Source: Thorsellia kenyensis
GTDB taxonomy: Bacteria > Pseudomonadota > Gammaproteobacteria > Enterobacterales > Thorselliaceae
Reading direction: 5' to 3'
Assembly: GCF_042432445.1 (NCBI RefSeq)
Contig: NZ_JBHLXE010000016.1
Coordinates: forward strand, 62,001-126,000
DNA: 64,000 nucleotides
Of this stretch, positions 1 to 8,988 are shown one piece after another. Position 1 is the stretch's first letter, and each line of letters begins with the position of its first letter. Under the pieces are notes generated by a model that was given only the letters and a program-made list of their open reading frames with translations, ran no database searches and was not told where the DNA came from. Position numbers and translations under genes: made by a program.

Positions 1-286
1 TAATAAATTGCATGGTATCATAAATAGACATACCAGCTGTGATAACGCCACCAGGTGAATTGATATAAAGATAGATATCTTTTTCTGCACTTTCAGACTC
101 TAAAAAAAGTAACTGAGCAACAATAAGATTAGCCATATAATCCTCGACTTGACCAGTCAAAAAGATAATTCTTTCTTTTAATAGACGTGAGTAAATGTCA
201 AATGAACGTTCACCCCTTGGGGTTTGCTCAATAACCATTGGCACAAGTGCCATTTGTTCAGCGAGAGAATGTGTATTATTCAGCAT
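1..286 (-). CDS. clpP: ATP-dependent Clp protease proteolytic subunit, N-terminal part (runs off the window)
   Basis: This is the serine peptidase core of the ClpXP/ClpAP protease, cytoplasmic. The first 95 residues are visible. They include the family stretch VPMVIEQTPRGERSFDIYSR, the handle/strand region ending in IYLYINSPGG, and the following AGMSIYDTMQF. The catalytic Ser, His and Asp lie beyond the window edge. The ATG at 284-286 is preceded by an AAGGA ribosome site. The gene lies downstream of tig on the same strand, the usual tig-clpP order, but a strong terminator separates the two, so clpP probably has its own promoter in 287-434. Identification is by family sequence and is secure. 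Confidence 0.95.
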   Translation of the reverse strand, partial: MLNNTHSLAEQMALVPMVIEQTPRGERSFDIYSRLLKERIIFLTGQVEDYMANLIVAQLLFLESESAEKDIYLYINSPGGVITAGMSIYDTMQFI

Positions 287-434
287 CTTATTTTCCTTAA
301 ACATGACAAAAAGTGAGTGTTTGAATTAATTATATTAAAACGAAGATAATACTCATTCTAATATAATTAAGCCAATAAAATAAAATTAAATTCTTTTCAT
401 TAAAATATAGTCAACTTAATCAGAAGTAATGCGC

Positions 435-459
435 AAAAAAGCCCGCAAATAATGCGGGC
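435..459 (-). terminator. Intrinsic terminator of tig
   Basis: Inverted repeat GCCCGC/GCGGGC (441-446 and 454-459) with a 7-nt loop. On the minus strand it is followed by six T (435-440). It starts 25 nt past the tig stop codon and insulates clpP. Confidence 0.85.
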
Positions 460-483
460 AATTGTCTGTTGAAAAATATTAAA

Positions 484-1830
484 TTACATACCCATCGACG
501 GGTTTTGTTTTAGCAATTCAGCAAAAGAAGACTTAACTTCCGTTACTTTCGCTTTTCCTTCAATGGTATCGACTGCTTGTTGCTCAAGAGCTACATTACG
601 AATAGAGTTCATTAAGTTTTTATCTTTATTATAATGTTTTACCACTTCGGCTGGATTTTCGTAAGCAGAAGCAATTTCTTCAATCATTGTTTTAACTAAT
701 TCTTCATCAACTTTTAATTCAAAATGACTGATTGCTTCTGATAACAGTAAACCAATGCTTGATCTTCTTTTTGCTTCTTCTTCAAAAAGCGCATCAGGAA
801 GATTAGAAGGATCCATCTTATTTGCATTACCAAAACGCGCTAAGGCCTGTTTTTTAAGATTATCTATTTCTCTTTTTACAACAGCATTAGGTACAGTTAC
901 TTTATGGTTTGCTAAAAGCCCATCAAAAATTTGTGCTTTGACATTATTTTTGATGACTGCTTTTAATTCACGAATCATATTTTTCTTAACTTCAGCTCTT
1001 AATGATTCAAGAGTGCCATCCTTAACACCAAAACGCTTAATGAAAGAAGCGCTGAATTCTGGAAGTTCACGCTCTTCAACTTTGGTTAGCGTTGTTTTGA
1101 AGATTGCTGCTTTACCTTTTAAGTTTTCGGATTGGTAATCTTCAGGGAATGTCACATTAATATCAAAGCTCTCGCCTGCTTTACGTCCCACGATAGCATC
1201 TTCAAATCCAGGGATCATACGATTTTCATTCATAACAAGAACAAAATCTTTAGCTTCTCCGCCTTCAAATACTTCACCATCAACTTGACCCACAAAATCA
1301 ATAGTTACTCTTGCTTCTTTTGACGCAACGGCTTCAGATACAACCCAAGTAGCTTGTTGCTTACGTAATGTATTTAGCATTTCATCAACATCACTTTCTT
1401 CAACTTCAGCAACTTTTTTTTCTATTTCGATTTTATCTAAATCTTGTAATTTTATTTCCGGGAATATTTCATATTCCACTTCAAAATTTATATCAGAATT
1501 AGGTTCAAACTGATGTACGTTAAATGTTGGGTCACTCGCAGGCATGATTTTTTCATTTGATAAATAGTCAAAATAAGTTCTTTGCAGTAACCCACCAATC
1601 ACATCTTGCATAATTGAAGCACCAAAACGTTGCTCAACAATATTTAAAGGGACTTTACCCTTACGAAATCCGTCAACACGAACAGTTTTAGATGCTCTAA
1701 TTAATTCAGATTGCATTGCTTTAGCAAAAGCATCAGCGGTAATGGTTAATGTCGCCTTACGAACTAATTCACTAGAAACCTTTTCGTTTTCAGTAGCAAC
1801 TGCAGGTGTATTTTCATCAGCAACTGACAT
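484..1830 (-). CDS. tig: Trigger factor (ribosome-associated chaperone and prolyl isomerase)
   Basis: Trigger factor binds at the ribosome exit tunnel and folds nascent chains. The N-terminal ribosome-binding domain carries the signature GFRKGKVP at roughly residues 54-61. The FKBP-type PPIase domain (about 160-245) contains VTIDFVGQVDGEVFEGG and MIPGFEDAI. The C-terminal helical substrate cradle includes LPEFSASFIKRFG and RNVALEQQAVD. Length (448 aa) is slightly above the E. coli protein (432). A second ATG at 1834-1836 is only 1-2 nt from the GAGG ribosome site, so the ATG at 1828-1830, about 6 nt away, is preferred. It lies upstream of clpP, as in many proteobacteria. Confidence 0.96.
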   Translation of the reverse strand: MSVADENTPAVATENEKVSSELVRKATLTITADAFAKAMQSELIRASKTVRVDGFRKGKVPLNIVEQRFGASIMQDVIGGLLQRTYFDYLSNEKIMPASDPTFNVHQFEPNSDINFEVEYEIFPEIKLQDLDKIEIEKKVAEVEESDVDEMLNTLRKQQATWVVSEAVASKEARVTIDFVGQVDGEVFEGGEAKDFVLVMNENRMIPGFEDAIVGRKAGESFDINVTFPEDYQSENLKGKAAIFKTTLTKVEERELPEFSASFIKRFGVKDGTLESLRAEVKKNMIRELKAVIKNNVKAQIFDGLLANHKVTVPNAVVKREIDNLKKQALARFGNANKMDPSNLPDALFEEEAKRRSSIGLLLSEAISHFELKVDEELVKTMIEEIASAYENPAEVVKHYNKDKNLMNSIRNVALEQQAVDTIEGKAKVTEVKSSFAELLKQNPSMGM

Positions 1831-2105
1831 GGTCATTCCTCAAAAATTTTTAATTAATTTAAAATCAATATCCTACCAAAAGCCATTCAGGTAAGATACA
1901 CAGTGTATCAAATTACTGGCCATTAAATACGCCAGTATCCATTCAAAATTTAGAATCAAGGCACAGAAGTATAGCGATTTACACGCAATTAGTCGAGAAT
2001 GAATTTTCTTTTCATAAATGAAATTCATGGAGTTCGGCTAAAAAAATTTATCAATTAATGAATTTTACGTGCTAACTGGCCTTAATTGTCTATTTAATAC
2101 ATAAC

Positions 2106-3773
2106 TTATTTGCTTATTTTTTTATACTTCATGCGCTTAGGTTCTAATGCATCTGCGCCCAAAGTGCGTTTTTTGTACTCTTCATATTCAGTAAAGTTTC
2201 CTTCAAAGAATTCAACTTTCCCTTCATCTTGATAATCGATAATGTGTGTAGCCACCCTATCAAGGAACCAACGGTCATGTGAAATGACCATTGCACACCC
2301 TGGGAATTCAAGCAGAGCATTCTCAAGAGCACGAAGTGTTTCAACATCTAAATCATTCGTTGGTTCATCAAGAAGCAATAGATTACCGCCGACTTGAAGT
2401 AATTTAGCAAGATGCAGTCGCCCTCTTTCACCACCAGACAATTCACCAACCCTTTTACCTTGATCAACCCCTTTAAAATTAAAGCGTCCAACATAGGCAC
2501 GGCTTGGGATCTCAAACTGACCTATTTTCATGATGTCCAATCCACCAGAAACTTCTTCCCAAACCGTTTTTTTGCCATCCATATCGTCTCTAAATTGATC
2601 AACAGAGGCGACTACAACCGTTTCTCCAAGATCAATAGAGCCACTATCTGGTTGCTCTTGTTGCGTAATCATTCTAAATAGTGTGGATTTACCCGCACCA
2701 TTAGGACCTATTATCCCTACAATAGCCCCTTTAGGTATAGAAAAACTTAAATTTTCTATCAAGACCTTGTCACCATAGGACTTATTTAATCCATTTACTT
2801 CAAGTACTTTATCACCCAGTCTAGGTCCAGGTGGAATAAACAATTCGCTCGTTTCATTACGTTTTTGATATTCAATACTGTTTAATTCTTCAAAACGAGC
2901 TAAACGCGCTTTACCCTTAGATTGACGCCCCTTAGCTCCTTGCCTTACCCACTCGAGTTCTTTTTCAACTGATTTTCGATGTGCAGCTTCTGCTGAAGCT
3001 TCTTGCGCTAAGCGTTGATCTTTTTGTTCAAGCCAAGAAGAGTAGTTGCCTTCCCAAGGAATCCCCTCCCCTCTATCTAACTCTAAAATCCAACCTGCCA
3101 CATTATCTAAGAAGTATCTATCATGGGTAATTGCCACAACTGTACCTTCAAAGTCATGTAAAAAACGTTCAAGCCATGCAACTGATTCAGCATCTAAATG
3201 GTTGGTAGGCTCATCAAGAAGTAACATATCCGGTTTTTCAAGCAATAGACGACACAGCGCCACTCGGCGACGTTCCCCACCAGATAAATTACCGATTTTC
3301 GCATCCCAAGAAGGTAATCTTAACGCATCAGCTGCTCTCTCTAACTGCGCCTCAATATTGTGTCCATCTTGTGCTTGTATGATGGCTTCTAATCCTTCTT
3401 GCTCTTTAGCTAACTTATCAAAGTCAGCATCAGGATCAGCATAAAGTGCATAGACTTCATCTAAACGTTTAATCGCATTCACTACCTCAGATAAAGCCTC
3501 TTCCACTGATTCTCTAACTGTATGTTCTGGATTTAATTGTGGTTCTTGCGGCAAGTAGCCTATTTTTAAGCCTGGTTGAGGTCGAGCTTCTCCTTCAAAA
3601 TCTTTATCAACACCCGCCATAATACGTAAAAGTGTAGACTTACCTGCACCATTTAACCCAAGCACACCAATTTTAGCACCAGGAAAAAAACTTAATGATA
3701 TATTCTTAAGAATATGCTTTTTAGGTGGGACAACTTTTCCCAGTCGATGCATTGTAAAAACAAATTGTGACAT
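2106..3773 (-). CDS. ettA: Energy-dependent translational throttle protein EttA (ABC-F ATPase)
   Basis: ABC-F protein that binds the ribosomal E site and gates entry into elongation according to the ATP/ADP ratio. It has two ABC domains without membrane segments. Domain 1 has Walker A GLNGAGKST, signature LSGGERRR and Walker B LLLLDEPTNHLD. Domain 2 has GPNGAGKST, LSGGERGR and LLLLDEPTNDLD. The inter-domain linker has the charged stretch LEWVRQGAKGRQSKGKARL, and the C-terminus is short and basic. At 555 aa it matches the usual length. The ATG is preceded by GAGAGG. The start of the protein (MSQFVFTMHRLGKVVPPKK) matches EttA rather than Uup, which is encoded separately at 13330. Confidence 0.95.
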   Translation of the reverse strand: MSQFVFTMHRLGKVVPPKKHILKNISLSFFPGAKIGVLGLNGAGKSTLLRIMAGVDKDFEGEARPQPGLKIGYLPQEPQLNPEHTVRESVEEALSEVVNAIKRLDEVYALYADPDADFDKLAKEQEGLEAIIQAQDGHNIEAQLERAADALRLPSWDAKIGNLSGGERRRVALCRLLLEKPDMLLLDEPTNHLDAESVAWLERFLHDFEGTVVAITHDRYFLDNVAGWILELDRGEGIPWEGNYSSWLEQKDQRLAQEASAEAAHRKSVEKELEWVRQGAKGRQSKGKARLARFEELNSIEYQKRNETSELFIPPGPRLGDKVLEVNGLNKSYGDKVLIENLSFSIPKGAIVGIIGPNGAGKSTLFRMITQQEQPDSGSIDLGETVVVASVDQFRDDMDGKKTVWEEVSGGLDIMKIGQFEIPSRAYVGRFNFKGVDQGKRVGELSGGERGRLHLAKLLQVGGNLLLLDEPTNDLDVETLRALENALLEFPGCAMVISHDRWFLDRVATHIIDYQDEGKVEFFEGNFTEYEEYKKRTLGADALEPKRMKYKKISK

Positions 3774-4076
3774 TTAAACCTCTCTGTAAGATACTAATAT
3801 AATTCCTATTTATTACAATTACCGATTACTTTCGTTTTTAGAGATCAATAATTAACAAAAAATATGTCAAGTCTACCTTTTAGCGTAAAAATGTAAAGTG
3901 ATTTAATCCATTTACTTTTTTTCCTTTATCTTGTGTATATGTTTAGCCAATAGTTACTTAGAAAAAAAAGTAAAAAATCAAAACGGAATGTTTTAAGACG
4001 ACTCGAAAACCAACTTAACAACAAAATCCACTCCAATAGCCTGTTTAGTTTTTAAATTTGAATTTTAATTCTAGTT
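3774..4076. other. Intergenic region upstream of ettA (303 bp)
   Basis: AT-rich spacer between ettA and the panE-like gene. On the minus strand a TTGACA hexamer at 3870-3875 could be the -35 of an ettA promoter, but no convincing -10 is seen at 16-18 nt. No open reading frame or RNA gene was recognised. Confidence 0.35.
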
Positions 4077-5099
4077 TTAATGTTTGATGGGTTCTCTTAA
4101 AATTCTTTTCTTCACCTCTTCATACAACAATTGGGTGGCCGGTAAATCTAAACACATAAGGGCGGATTTTTTTAAGATATATCCTGATATTTCCTCAATT
4201 TCCAATCGTCTAGAGGCCAGGAAATCTTGAAGCATTGAGGATTGATTGTACTGAGTTTTTTGAATAACATCCATAAGTTTGAAGTATAATTCATCTCGAC
4301 TTAAATTTTGGCTTATTGCATTACTAGAATGCAGGGCTGAGTGAAATAGCAAAATTTCATCAATCAGCAAATTCAACTCATTTATATGGTCAAGTAAACC
4401 ACCATTTAAACATTGATATTTTACAGTTAATGGATTTATCAAAGCATTAATATACAATTTTTCCAATTGATAATAAGAAATTTCATGCACTCTATGGATT
4501 AATGATATCTCACCATTCTCTAGAAAAAGAGACTCGAACATGGTAAGAGCTTCATTCTCAGTATGCCTTCGCTCTTTTTTGTTCAACTCAGTAAAACTCA
4601 TACAGCTTTTGCTTTGTATTGAAGAAGTAAATATTTTTCCATAATATGACATACCCTTTGATACAAAGTGCGTTCCTAAAGAGTCAGTATACGCAGCCAT
4701 CGTTGTTATGACTTGATAGAATTGATGTTTCCTATGTGGCAATCGCGCTTCGATTTGCTCTTTTATGCCCATGCCATTATTGATTAAAATAATCGGGACA
4801 TCACAAGGTAGGATTTTATCAAACTGTTCTAAGATCTCGATAATTGAAAAAGCTTTGACGGTAAGCAAGATAAGATCGCTTTGTGATAACATTTCAAAAT
4901 CATTACATGCGACATTCAGCTTATGGCTCACGCCATCAGTATCATTTAAAAGATATTCACAATTCATTTTCGTATGGTGGCGAACAATAGCTTGAATAGA
5001 CAAATTCCTACTGTTCGCTTTAAATACTATTACTTTTCCTAAAGCTCCTAATCCTATAAGTGTGATTGTTTGTTTGGGCGCATGATTCACTCGATTCAC
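4077..5099 (-). CDS. Ketopantoate reductase family protein (PanE/ApbA-like)
   Basis: NADPH-dependent 2-dehydropantoate 2-reductase family; the E. coli enzyme makes pantoate for coenzyme A. The N-terminal Rossmann motif is IGLGALGK (about residues 15-22), followed by LILLTVKAF and LINNGMG, both typical of PanE. The catalytic-lysine region is YQLEKLYINALINPLTVKYQ, aligning with E. coli LWRKLAVNCVINPLT. The C-terminal helical domain has SSMLQDFLASRRLEIEEISG, matching the substrate-binding SSMLQDI...EIDYINGF region. Length 340 aa, longer than E. coli (303). No ATG is available near the N-terminus, so a GTG is used; an alternative GTG lies three codons downstream. True pantoate activity is likely but not certain, because paralogues exist. 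Confidence 0.8.
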   Translation of the reverse strand: MNRVNHAPKQTITLIGLGALGKVIVFKANSRNLSIQAIVRHHTKMNCEYLLNDTDGVSHKLNVACNDFEMLSQSDLILLTVKAFSIIEILEQFDKILPCDVPIILINNGMGIKEQIEARLPHRKHQFYQVITTMAAYTDSLGTHFVSKGMSYYGKIFTSSIQSKSCMSFTELNKKERRHTENEALTMFESLFLENGEISLIHRVHEISYYQLEKLYINALINPLTVKYQCLNGGLLDHINELNLLIDEILLFHSALHSSNAISQNLSRDELYFKLMDVIQKTQYNQSSMLQDFLASRRLEIEEISGYILKKSALMCLDLPATQLLYEEVKKRILREPIKH

Positions 5100-5198
5100 T
5101 CTTTCAATAACTTATATACAGGTTTCAAATTGATAGGTTTAAAATTCGTAGCTACACGTCAAAAAAACACTATGACCTCTTTTAATACGACAATAATT

Positions 5199-5546
5199 TT
5201 ACTTTAAATCTTTAAATTTTTTGTCTATTTCATAATTTGTTGAAATAATATACTTTTCTAAGTTATTGACCCTTTGTTGAGATTGACTGAATTGGGCATT
5301 CAACTCTTCAATTCGACTCTTAAAAGGCTTCTTTCCTTGTTGTTGAATTGCCTCAATTGGTTTATCATCCAATAAAAAGACCAAAATAAAATAGACAACC
5401 ATTGTAATAACAAAAAAACCCATAAAAAGAAATATAACTGCGATGATTCTTATCAGGCTAACAGATACTCCTAAAAATTGAGCAATACCAGCACACACAC
5501 CACCTACCATACCTTCATTGCTTAGTCGATATAATTTCTTATTCAT
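5199..5546 (-). CDS. pspC: Phage shock protein C
   Basis: Inner-membrane sensor of the Psp envelope-stress system; with PspB it relieves PspA inhibition of PspF. The PspC domain is evident: LYRLSNEGMVGGVCAGIAQF at the N-terminus, then a transmembrane helix at about residues 32-60 (LIRIIAVIFLFMGFFVITMV). The C-terminus is predicted coiled coil (RVNNLEKYIISTNYEIDKKF), aligning with the E. coli tail. A TTG five codons upstream is possible, but the ATG overlaps the pspB stop as TAATG and has a GGAG site, so 115 aa is preferred. The 1-nt overlap implies translational coupling with pspB. Confidence 0.92.
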   Translation of the reverse strand: MNKKLYRLSNEGMVGGVCAGIAQFLGVSVSLIRIIAVIFLFMGFFVITMVVYFILVFLLDDKPIEAIQQQGKKPFKSRIEELNAQFSQSQQRVNNLEKYIISTNYEIDKKFKDLK

Positions 5547-5932
5547 TAGACATTTCTCCAATTAGGTAATTGCGTGTCAAGTACAGTTTCCAATCTAAAA
5601 ATATGTTGTTCTAAATAATTCAGCTCCTCTGCCACTTTGTCAATCACTGTTGAAGCTAAATTGTCAGAGCGATTCATTTTTATTTCATGCACAGCTATCT
5701 TAGGTATAGATAATGAAGGAAAATCTGTAGTTAAAATAGTTTGTAATGACTCAACTCTTGCTACCATTCTTCTTCGATGTTCTTCAAGCATAACAAGCTC
5801 TTGCCAATTATCATCTGTCATATAATTCACAGCTTTTTTCTTGCCTTTAAATAAGCTGAGTGTAAGCAACAAAATAATAATCAAAAGCAATATTGGTAAT
5901 AAGATAATCAAAAAAATTATGTTAAATAACAT
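5546..5932 (-). CDS. pspB: Phage shock protein B with an internally repeated C-terminal module
   Basis: Small inner-membrane partner of PspC. Residues 1-28 form a strongly hydrophobic helix. E. coli PspB has about 74 aa and ends in an amphipathic segment, ALESILDAEHPNWRDR. Here the protein has 128 aa and two such segments: VESLQTILTTDFPSL at about 59-73, and FRLETVLDTQLPNWRNV at the C-terminus. About 38 residues separate them. The first copy also retains the preceding MLEEHRRRMVAR, like E. coli QLADEAKRMRER. This looks like duplication of the cytoplasmic helix. The ribosome site is AGGGG. It lies between pspA and pspC in one operon. Confidence 0.88.
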   Translation of the reverse strand: MLFNIIFLIILLPILLLIIILLLTLSLFKGKKKAVNYMTDDNWQELVMLEEHRRRMVARVESLQTILTTDFPSLSIPKIAVHEIKMNRSDNLASTVIDKVAEELNYLEQHIFRLETVLDTQLPNWRNV

Positions 5933-5972
5933 AGAGGCCCCTAACCTAAAAATTCACTACGTAATTTGATAA

Positions 5973-6000
5973 CCAGACGTCACAATTAATTAACGTCTGG
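5973..6000 (-). other. Intercistronic hairpin between pspA and pspB
   Basis: Perfect 8-bp inverted repeat CCAGACGT/ACGTCTGG with a 12-nt loop. No T run follows on either strand, so it is more likely an mRNA-stabilising or partial attenuation element that favours pspA over pspBC than a full terminator. The role is inferred. Confidence 0.5.
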
Positions 6001-6027
6001 TCTTATCACTTTATTGACTAAATGGAA

Positions 6028-6693
6028 TTACTCACTTTTTTGCAATTTTTCTTTCAATTTAGCTAACTCATTTTCAATTTCTGCTCCCGCCTTCAATTCA
6101 GCAAATTGCTGATTGATGTCTTTTGTTTTACCAAAATTAAGCGCTTCATATTCAGCATTCATACCATCAATTCTTCTTTCTAATTGTTCAAATCTTGCCA
6201 TAGCAGCCTCAGTCTTGCCACTATTTAAATTTTTTCTTGCTTCTAAAGAGTTACCTGCCGCCTCATGTCTCAAAGCTAAGGTTTGCTCGCGATTGCGCGT
6301 TTCGACCAATTTTTGTTCTAATGCGGTGATTTCATTCTTCATTTTCTCAATCGCTTCGCTGATATCAGCAAGATCTCTTTTGAGTACATCTATCCACTCC
6401 ACAACCTTTTGTTTTTCCATCAACGCAAGTCTTGCCAAATCTTCTTTTTGATGATTTAAAGCCAAGATTGCTTTTTCTTCCCAATCAGCCAGCTGCTTTT
6501 CACCTTCTTCAATTTTTCTTTGAATTTGTTTCTGCTCTGCTAAACTTTTAGCTGAAGTCGTTCTTATTTCAATTAGAGTATCTTCCATCTCCTGAATCAT
6601 CAGCTTAAGCATTTTCGCCGGATCTTCTGCTTTATCTAATAATGCAGTGATATTCGAGTTAATTATATCCGTAAAACGTGAAAAAATTCCCAT
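6028..6693 (-). CDS. pspA: Phage shock protein A
   Basis: Peripheral inner-membrane protein of the PspA/IM30 (ESCRT-III-like) family. It stabilises damaged membrane and, unstressed, binds and inhibits PspF. The N-terminal amphipathic helix MGIFSRFTDIINSNITALLDK and the motif AEDPAKMLKLMIQEMEDTL are diagnostic. The rest is nearly continuous coiled coil rich in Glu, Lys and Gln. Length 221 aa, as in E. coli (222). The ATG is preceded by AGAGGT. First gene of pspABC, divergent from its activator pspF, with a sigma-54-like promoter about 110 nt upstream. Confidence 0.96.
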   Translation of the reverse strand: MGIFSRFTDIINSNITALLDKAEDPAKMLKLMIQEMEDTLIEIRTTSAKSLAEQKQIQRKIEEGEKQLADWEEKAILALNHQKEDLARLALMEKQKVVEWIDVLKRDLADISEAIEKMKNEITALEQKLVETRNREQTLALRHEAAGNSLEARKNLNSGKTEAAMARFEQLERRIDGMNAEYEALNFGKTKDINQQFAELKAGAEIENELAKLKEKLQKSE

Positions 6694-6802
6694 AATATTT
6701 ACCTCTTTTTCTTTAATTTTAAGTTTAAAATTGTTCTACAAGCGACTTACAATTAAATTAGCGCTTTGATTGAACTTCACTGTCATGACACATATAACTC
6801 AA

Positions 6803-6818
6803 TCAAAAATCATGCCAA
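6803..6818 (-). promoter_or_regulatory. Candidate sigma-54 promoter of pspABC
   Basis: On the minus strand TTGGCATG-ATTT-TTGA matches the -24/-12 consensus, with GG and the -12 dinucleotide separated by 10 nt. The -12 dinucleotide is GA rather than the consensus GC. The expected start near 6790 would give a leader of about 97 nt before pspA. Its position beside the sigma-54 activator gene pspF supports it. Confidence 0.7.
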
Positions 6819-7114
6819 CTTTTAAAGTGAAATATAAATGCATTTATTTTCAATAATTTATTTAACAAAATAATCTACTCACTATTTTTGGGTTCATTTT
6901 AAGTGGTTTACTCAAATTTATTTTAACTATCCAAGCACCTAATTGTAGTCAAAAAAAACCAATCCAACCAATAAATGATAAATTAAACTCCAAAATGGTG
7001 TAAAAAACCAAATTACTGCTAATTTTAGCTTCTTTTTCATCAGAATCTCAGCTAATATGGAAAAATATTTTGGTGCCTCTGTAAAATAACAAAAATAAAT
7101 CATAAGGACAGACT

Positions 7115-8155
7115 ATGGAAAAAACAGAACAACTTATCGGTGAAGATAACCAATTTATAGCAATACTAGAACAAGCATCAAGATTGGCAAAAATAAATAA
7201 ACCTGTGCTGATTTTAGGAGAGAGAGGAACGGGCAAAGAATTAATCGCTCAACGTTTACATTTTCTTTCAAATAGATGGTCAGCTCCTCTTATTACTCTT
7301 AATTGTGCTGCGCTAAATGAACAATTGCTAGACTCGGAACTTTTTGGTCATGAAGTAGGAGCTTTCACTGGGGCTCAAAAAAGACATAAGGGAAGGTTTG
7401 AGCGTGCTGATAAAGGTTCTTTGTTTCTAGATGAAATTGGCAATGCCCCAAAAATTGTCCAAGAAAAATTATTACGTGTGATTGAATACGGTGAATTAGA
7501 ACGTGTTGGGGGCAGTCAAGAACTTAAAGTTGATGTAAGGCTCATATGTGCAACAAATGAAGATCTATCCCTCGCTAGCAAAGCAGGAACTTTTAGAGCT
7601 GATTTGCTCGATAGATTAGCTTTTGATGTAATTAATCTCCCTCCCCTTAGAGAAAGAGGTAAAGATATTCTATTATTAGCTCAACACTTTGCAGTGTGTA
7701 TATGTCGAGAGTTAGGTTGGACACATTTCCCCGGATTTTCAGATCATGCGGTAGCACAACTATACGAACATAAATGGCCAGGTAATATTCGTGAACTCAA
7801 AAATGCTGTTGAACGTTCTATCTTTAGAACGGATGAAAACAAAGCACCTATTGAAGAACTCATTATTAATCCTTTTAAGACTCAAAAAAATACTCAGCTA
7901 GCAACACAATCAAGTTCTTGTGTTCCTTCTAAAGAAGCACAAAAAGACCAAGGAGTGAATAGATTTAAGATGCCTGATTTACCTATAGACTTTAAACAAG
8001 CAAGCCAAGAGTTTCAAGTAAGTTTAATTAATTCTGCGTTAGCTCAATCTCTATACCACCAGAAAAAAGCGGCTAGATTACTAGGGTTGACCTATGATCA
8101 ATTCAGATCGCTAATAAAAAAATATGCTGATTTTATTACTTTAGCAAAGAATTAG
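7115..8155 (+). CDS. pspF: PspF, sigma-54-dependent transcriptional activator of the psp operon
   Basis: Enhancer-binding AAA+ activator without a receiver domain; PspA is its negative regulator. Walker A is GERGTGKE (residues 35-42), the sigma-54 contact loop GAFTGA is at 82-87, Walker B is LFLDE near 103, and the arginine-finger stretch FRADLLDRLAFDV follows. The C-terminal Fis-type helix-turn-helix is KKAARLLGLTYDQFRSLIKK. At 346 aa it is slightly longer than E. coli (325), mainly in the linker before the DNA-binding domain. The ribosome site is AAGGA. Divergent from pspABC; in E. coli such an arrangement gives autoregulation, which is inferred here. Confidence 0.96.
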   Translation: MEKTEQLIGEDNQFIAILEQASRLAKINKPVLILGERGTGKELIAQRLHFLSNRWSAPLITLNCAALNEQLLDSELFGHEVGAFTGAQKRHKGRFERADKGSLFLDEIGNAPKIVQEKLLRVIEYGELERVGGSQELKVDVRLICATNEDLSLASKAGTFRADLLDRLAFDVINLPPLRERGKDILLLAQHFAVCICRELGWTHFPGFSDHAVAQLYEHKWPGNIRELKNAVERSIFRTDENKAPIEELIINPFKTQKNTQLATQSSSCVPSKEAQKDQGVNRFKMPDLPIDFKQASQEFQVSLINSALAQSLYHQKKAARLLGLTYDQFRSLIKKYADFITLAKN

Positions 8156-8385
8156 TTTTTCTTTGCTGACAACACACTTAATGTCGACTGAAATGACTAA
8201 TTAATGAATGCATAACTCTACTTAAGATTCACAAAAAAGGGGTATTTTTCATAGCCATAATATACCAAGGGGTCTATAATAATGAAAATAGCAGTTTTAA
8301 TAGCATATTGTGCTTAATAATCTCTCTCTGATTGAGTGATTCTCTTTGAAGACTCATCAGTTATTTACACAAAAAAGGAGTTAAC

Positions 8386-8877
8386 ATGCCATCATTTGAT
8401 ATTGTTTCAGAAGTCGATTTACAAGAAGTACGAAATGGAGTTGAAAACGCATTACGTGAAGTGACCAATCGCTTTGATTTTAGAGGTGTCCATGCAGAAA
8501 TCGAATTAAATGATAAAAACAAAACCATCAAAATCACTAGCGAATCAGATTTCCAAGTAAGGCAATTAATTGATATTGTAAAAGAAAAATTATTAAAACG
8601 AGGCATTGAAAATGGTGCATTAGAATTTCCTGAAGACACCATTCACAGTGGCAAAACATTCAGTATAGAAGCGACTTTAAAACAAGGAATTGAACCCCCT
8701 ATTGCTAAACAGATAGTTAAAATAATAAAAGAAAGTAAGCTAAAAGTGCAAACTCAAATTCAAGGTGAACAAGTCAGGGTAACAGGGAAAGCAAGAGATG
8801 ATTTACAAGCGGTTATTGCACTCATGAAAAACTCTGAACTAGAGCAACCCTTTCAGTTCATCAATTTCAGAGATTAG
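8386..8877 (+). CDS. yajQ: YajQ family nucleotide-binding protein
   Basis: YajQ/UPF0234 proteins are cytoplasmic and bind nucleotides; some homologues bind cyclic-di-GMP. The family start MPSFDIVSEVDLQEVRNGVE, the segment NRFDFRG and the C-terminus DLQAVIALMKNSELEQPFQF are all present. The length of 163 aa is standard. A strong AAAGGAG site precedes the ATG. The gene stands alone between convergent or differently oriented neighbours. The exact ligand in this organism cannot be read from sequence. Confidence 0.95.
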   Translation: MPSFDIVSEVDLQEVRNGVENALREVTNRFDFRGVHAEIELNDKNKTIKITSESDFQVRQLIDIVKEKLLKRGIENGALEFPEDTIHSGKTFSIEATLKQGIEPPIAKQIVKIIKESKLKVQTQIQGEQVRVTGKARDDLQAVIALMKNSELEQPFQFINFRD

Positions 8878-8950
8878 TAGATCTATTGACTTCAAATAAG
8901 TAAGTTGATGTCAAAAAAATAGCTTTAATAGTTAATATTTAATATATCCT

Positions 8951-8977
8951 AAGGCAGGAACTATCATATTCTGCCTT
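8951..8977. terminator. Hairpin between convergent yajQ and the antiporter gene
   Basis: Inverted repeat AAGGCAG/CTGCCTT with a 13-nt loop, lying between two convergent genes. Neither side has a clear T run, so termination is only inferred from position. Confidence 0.4.
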
Positions 8978-8988
8978 CACTCTGTCTA

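Noticed and set aside
755..1138. Open frame of 127 codons on the + strand
   Set aside because: Lies entirely within tig on the opposite strand and has no family features; a shadow frame.
3046..3444. Open frame of 132 codons on the + strand
   Set aside because: Antisense of ettA with low-complexity Ser/Arg content; no support as a gene.
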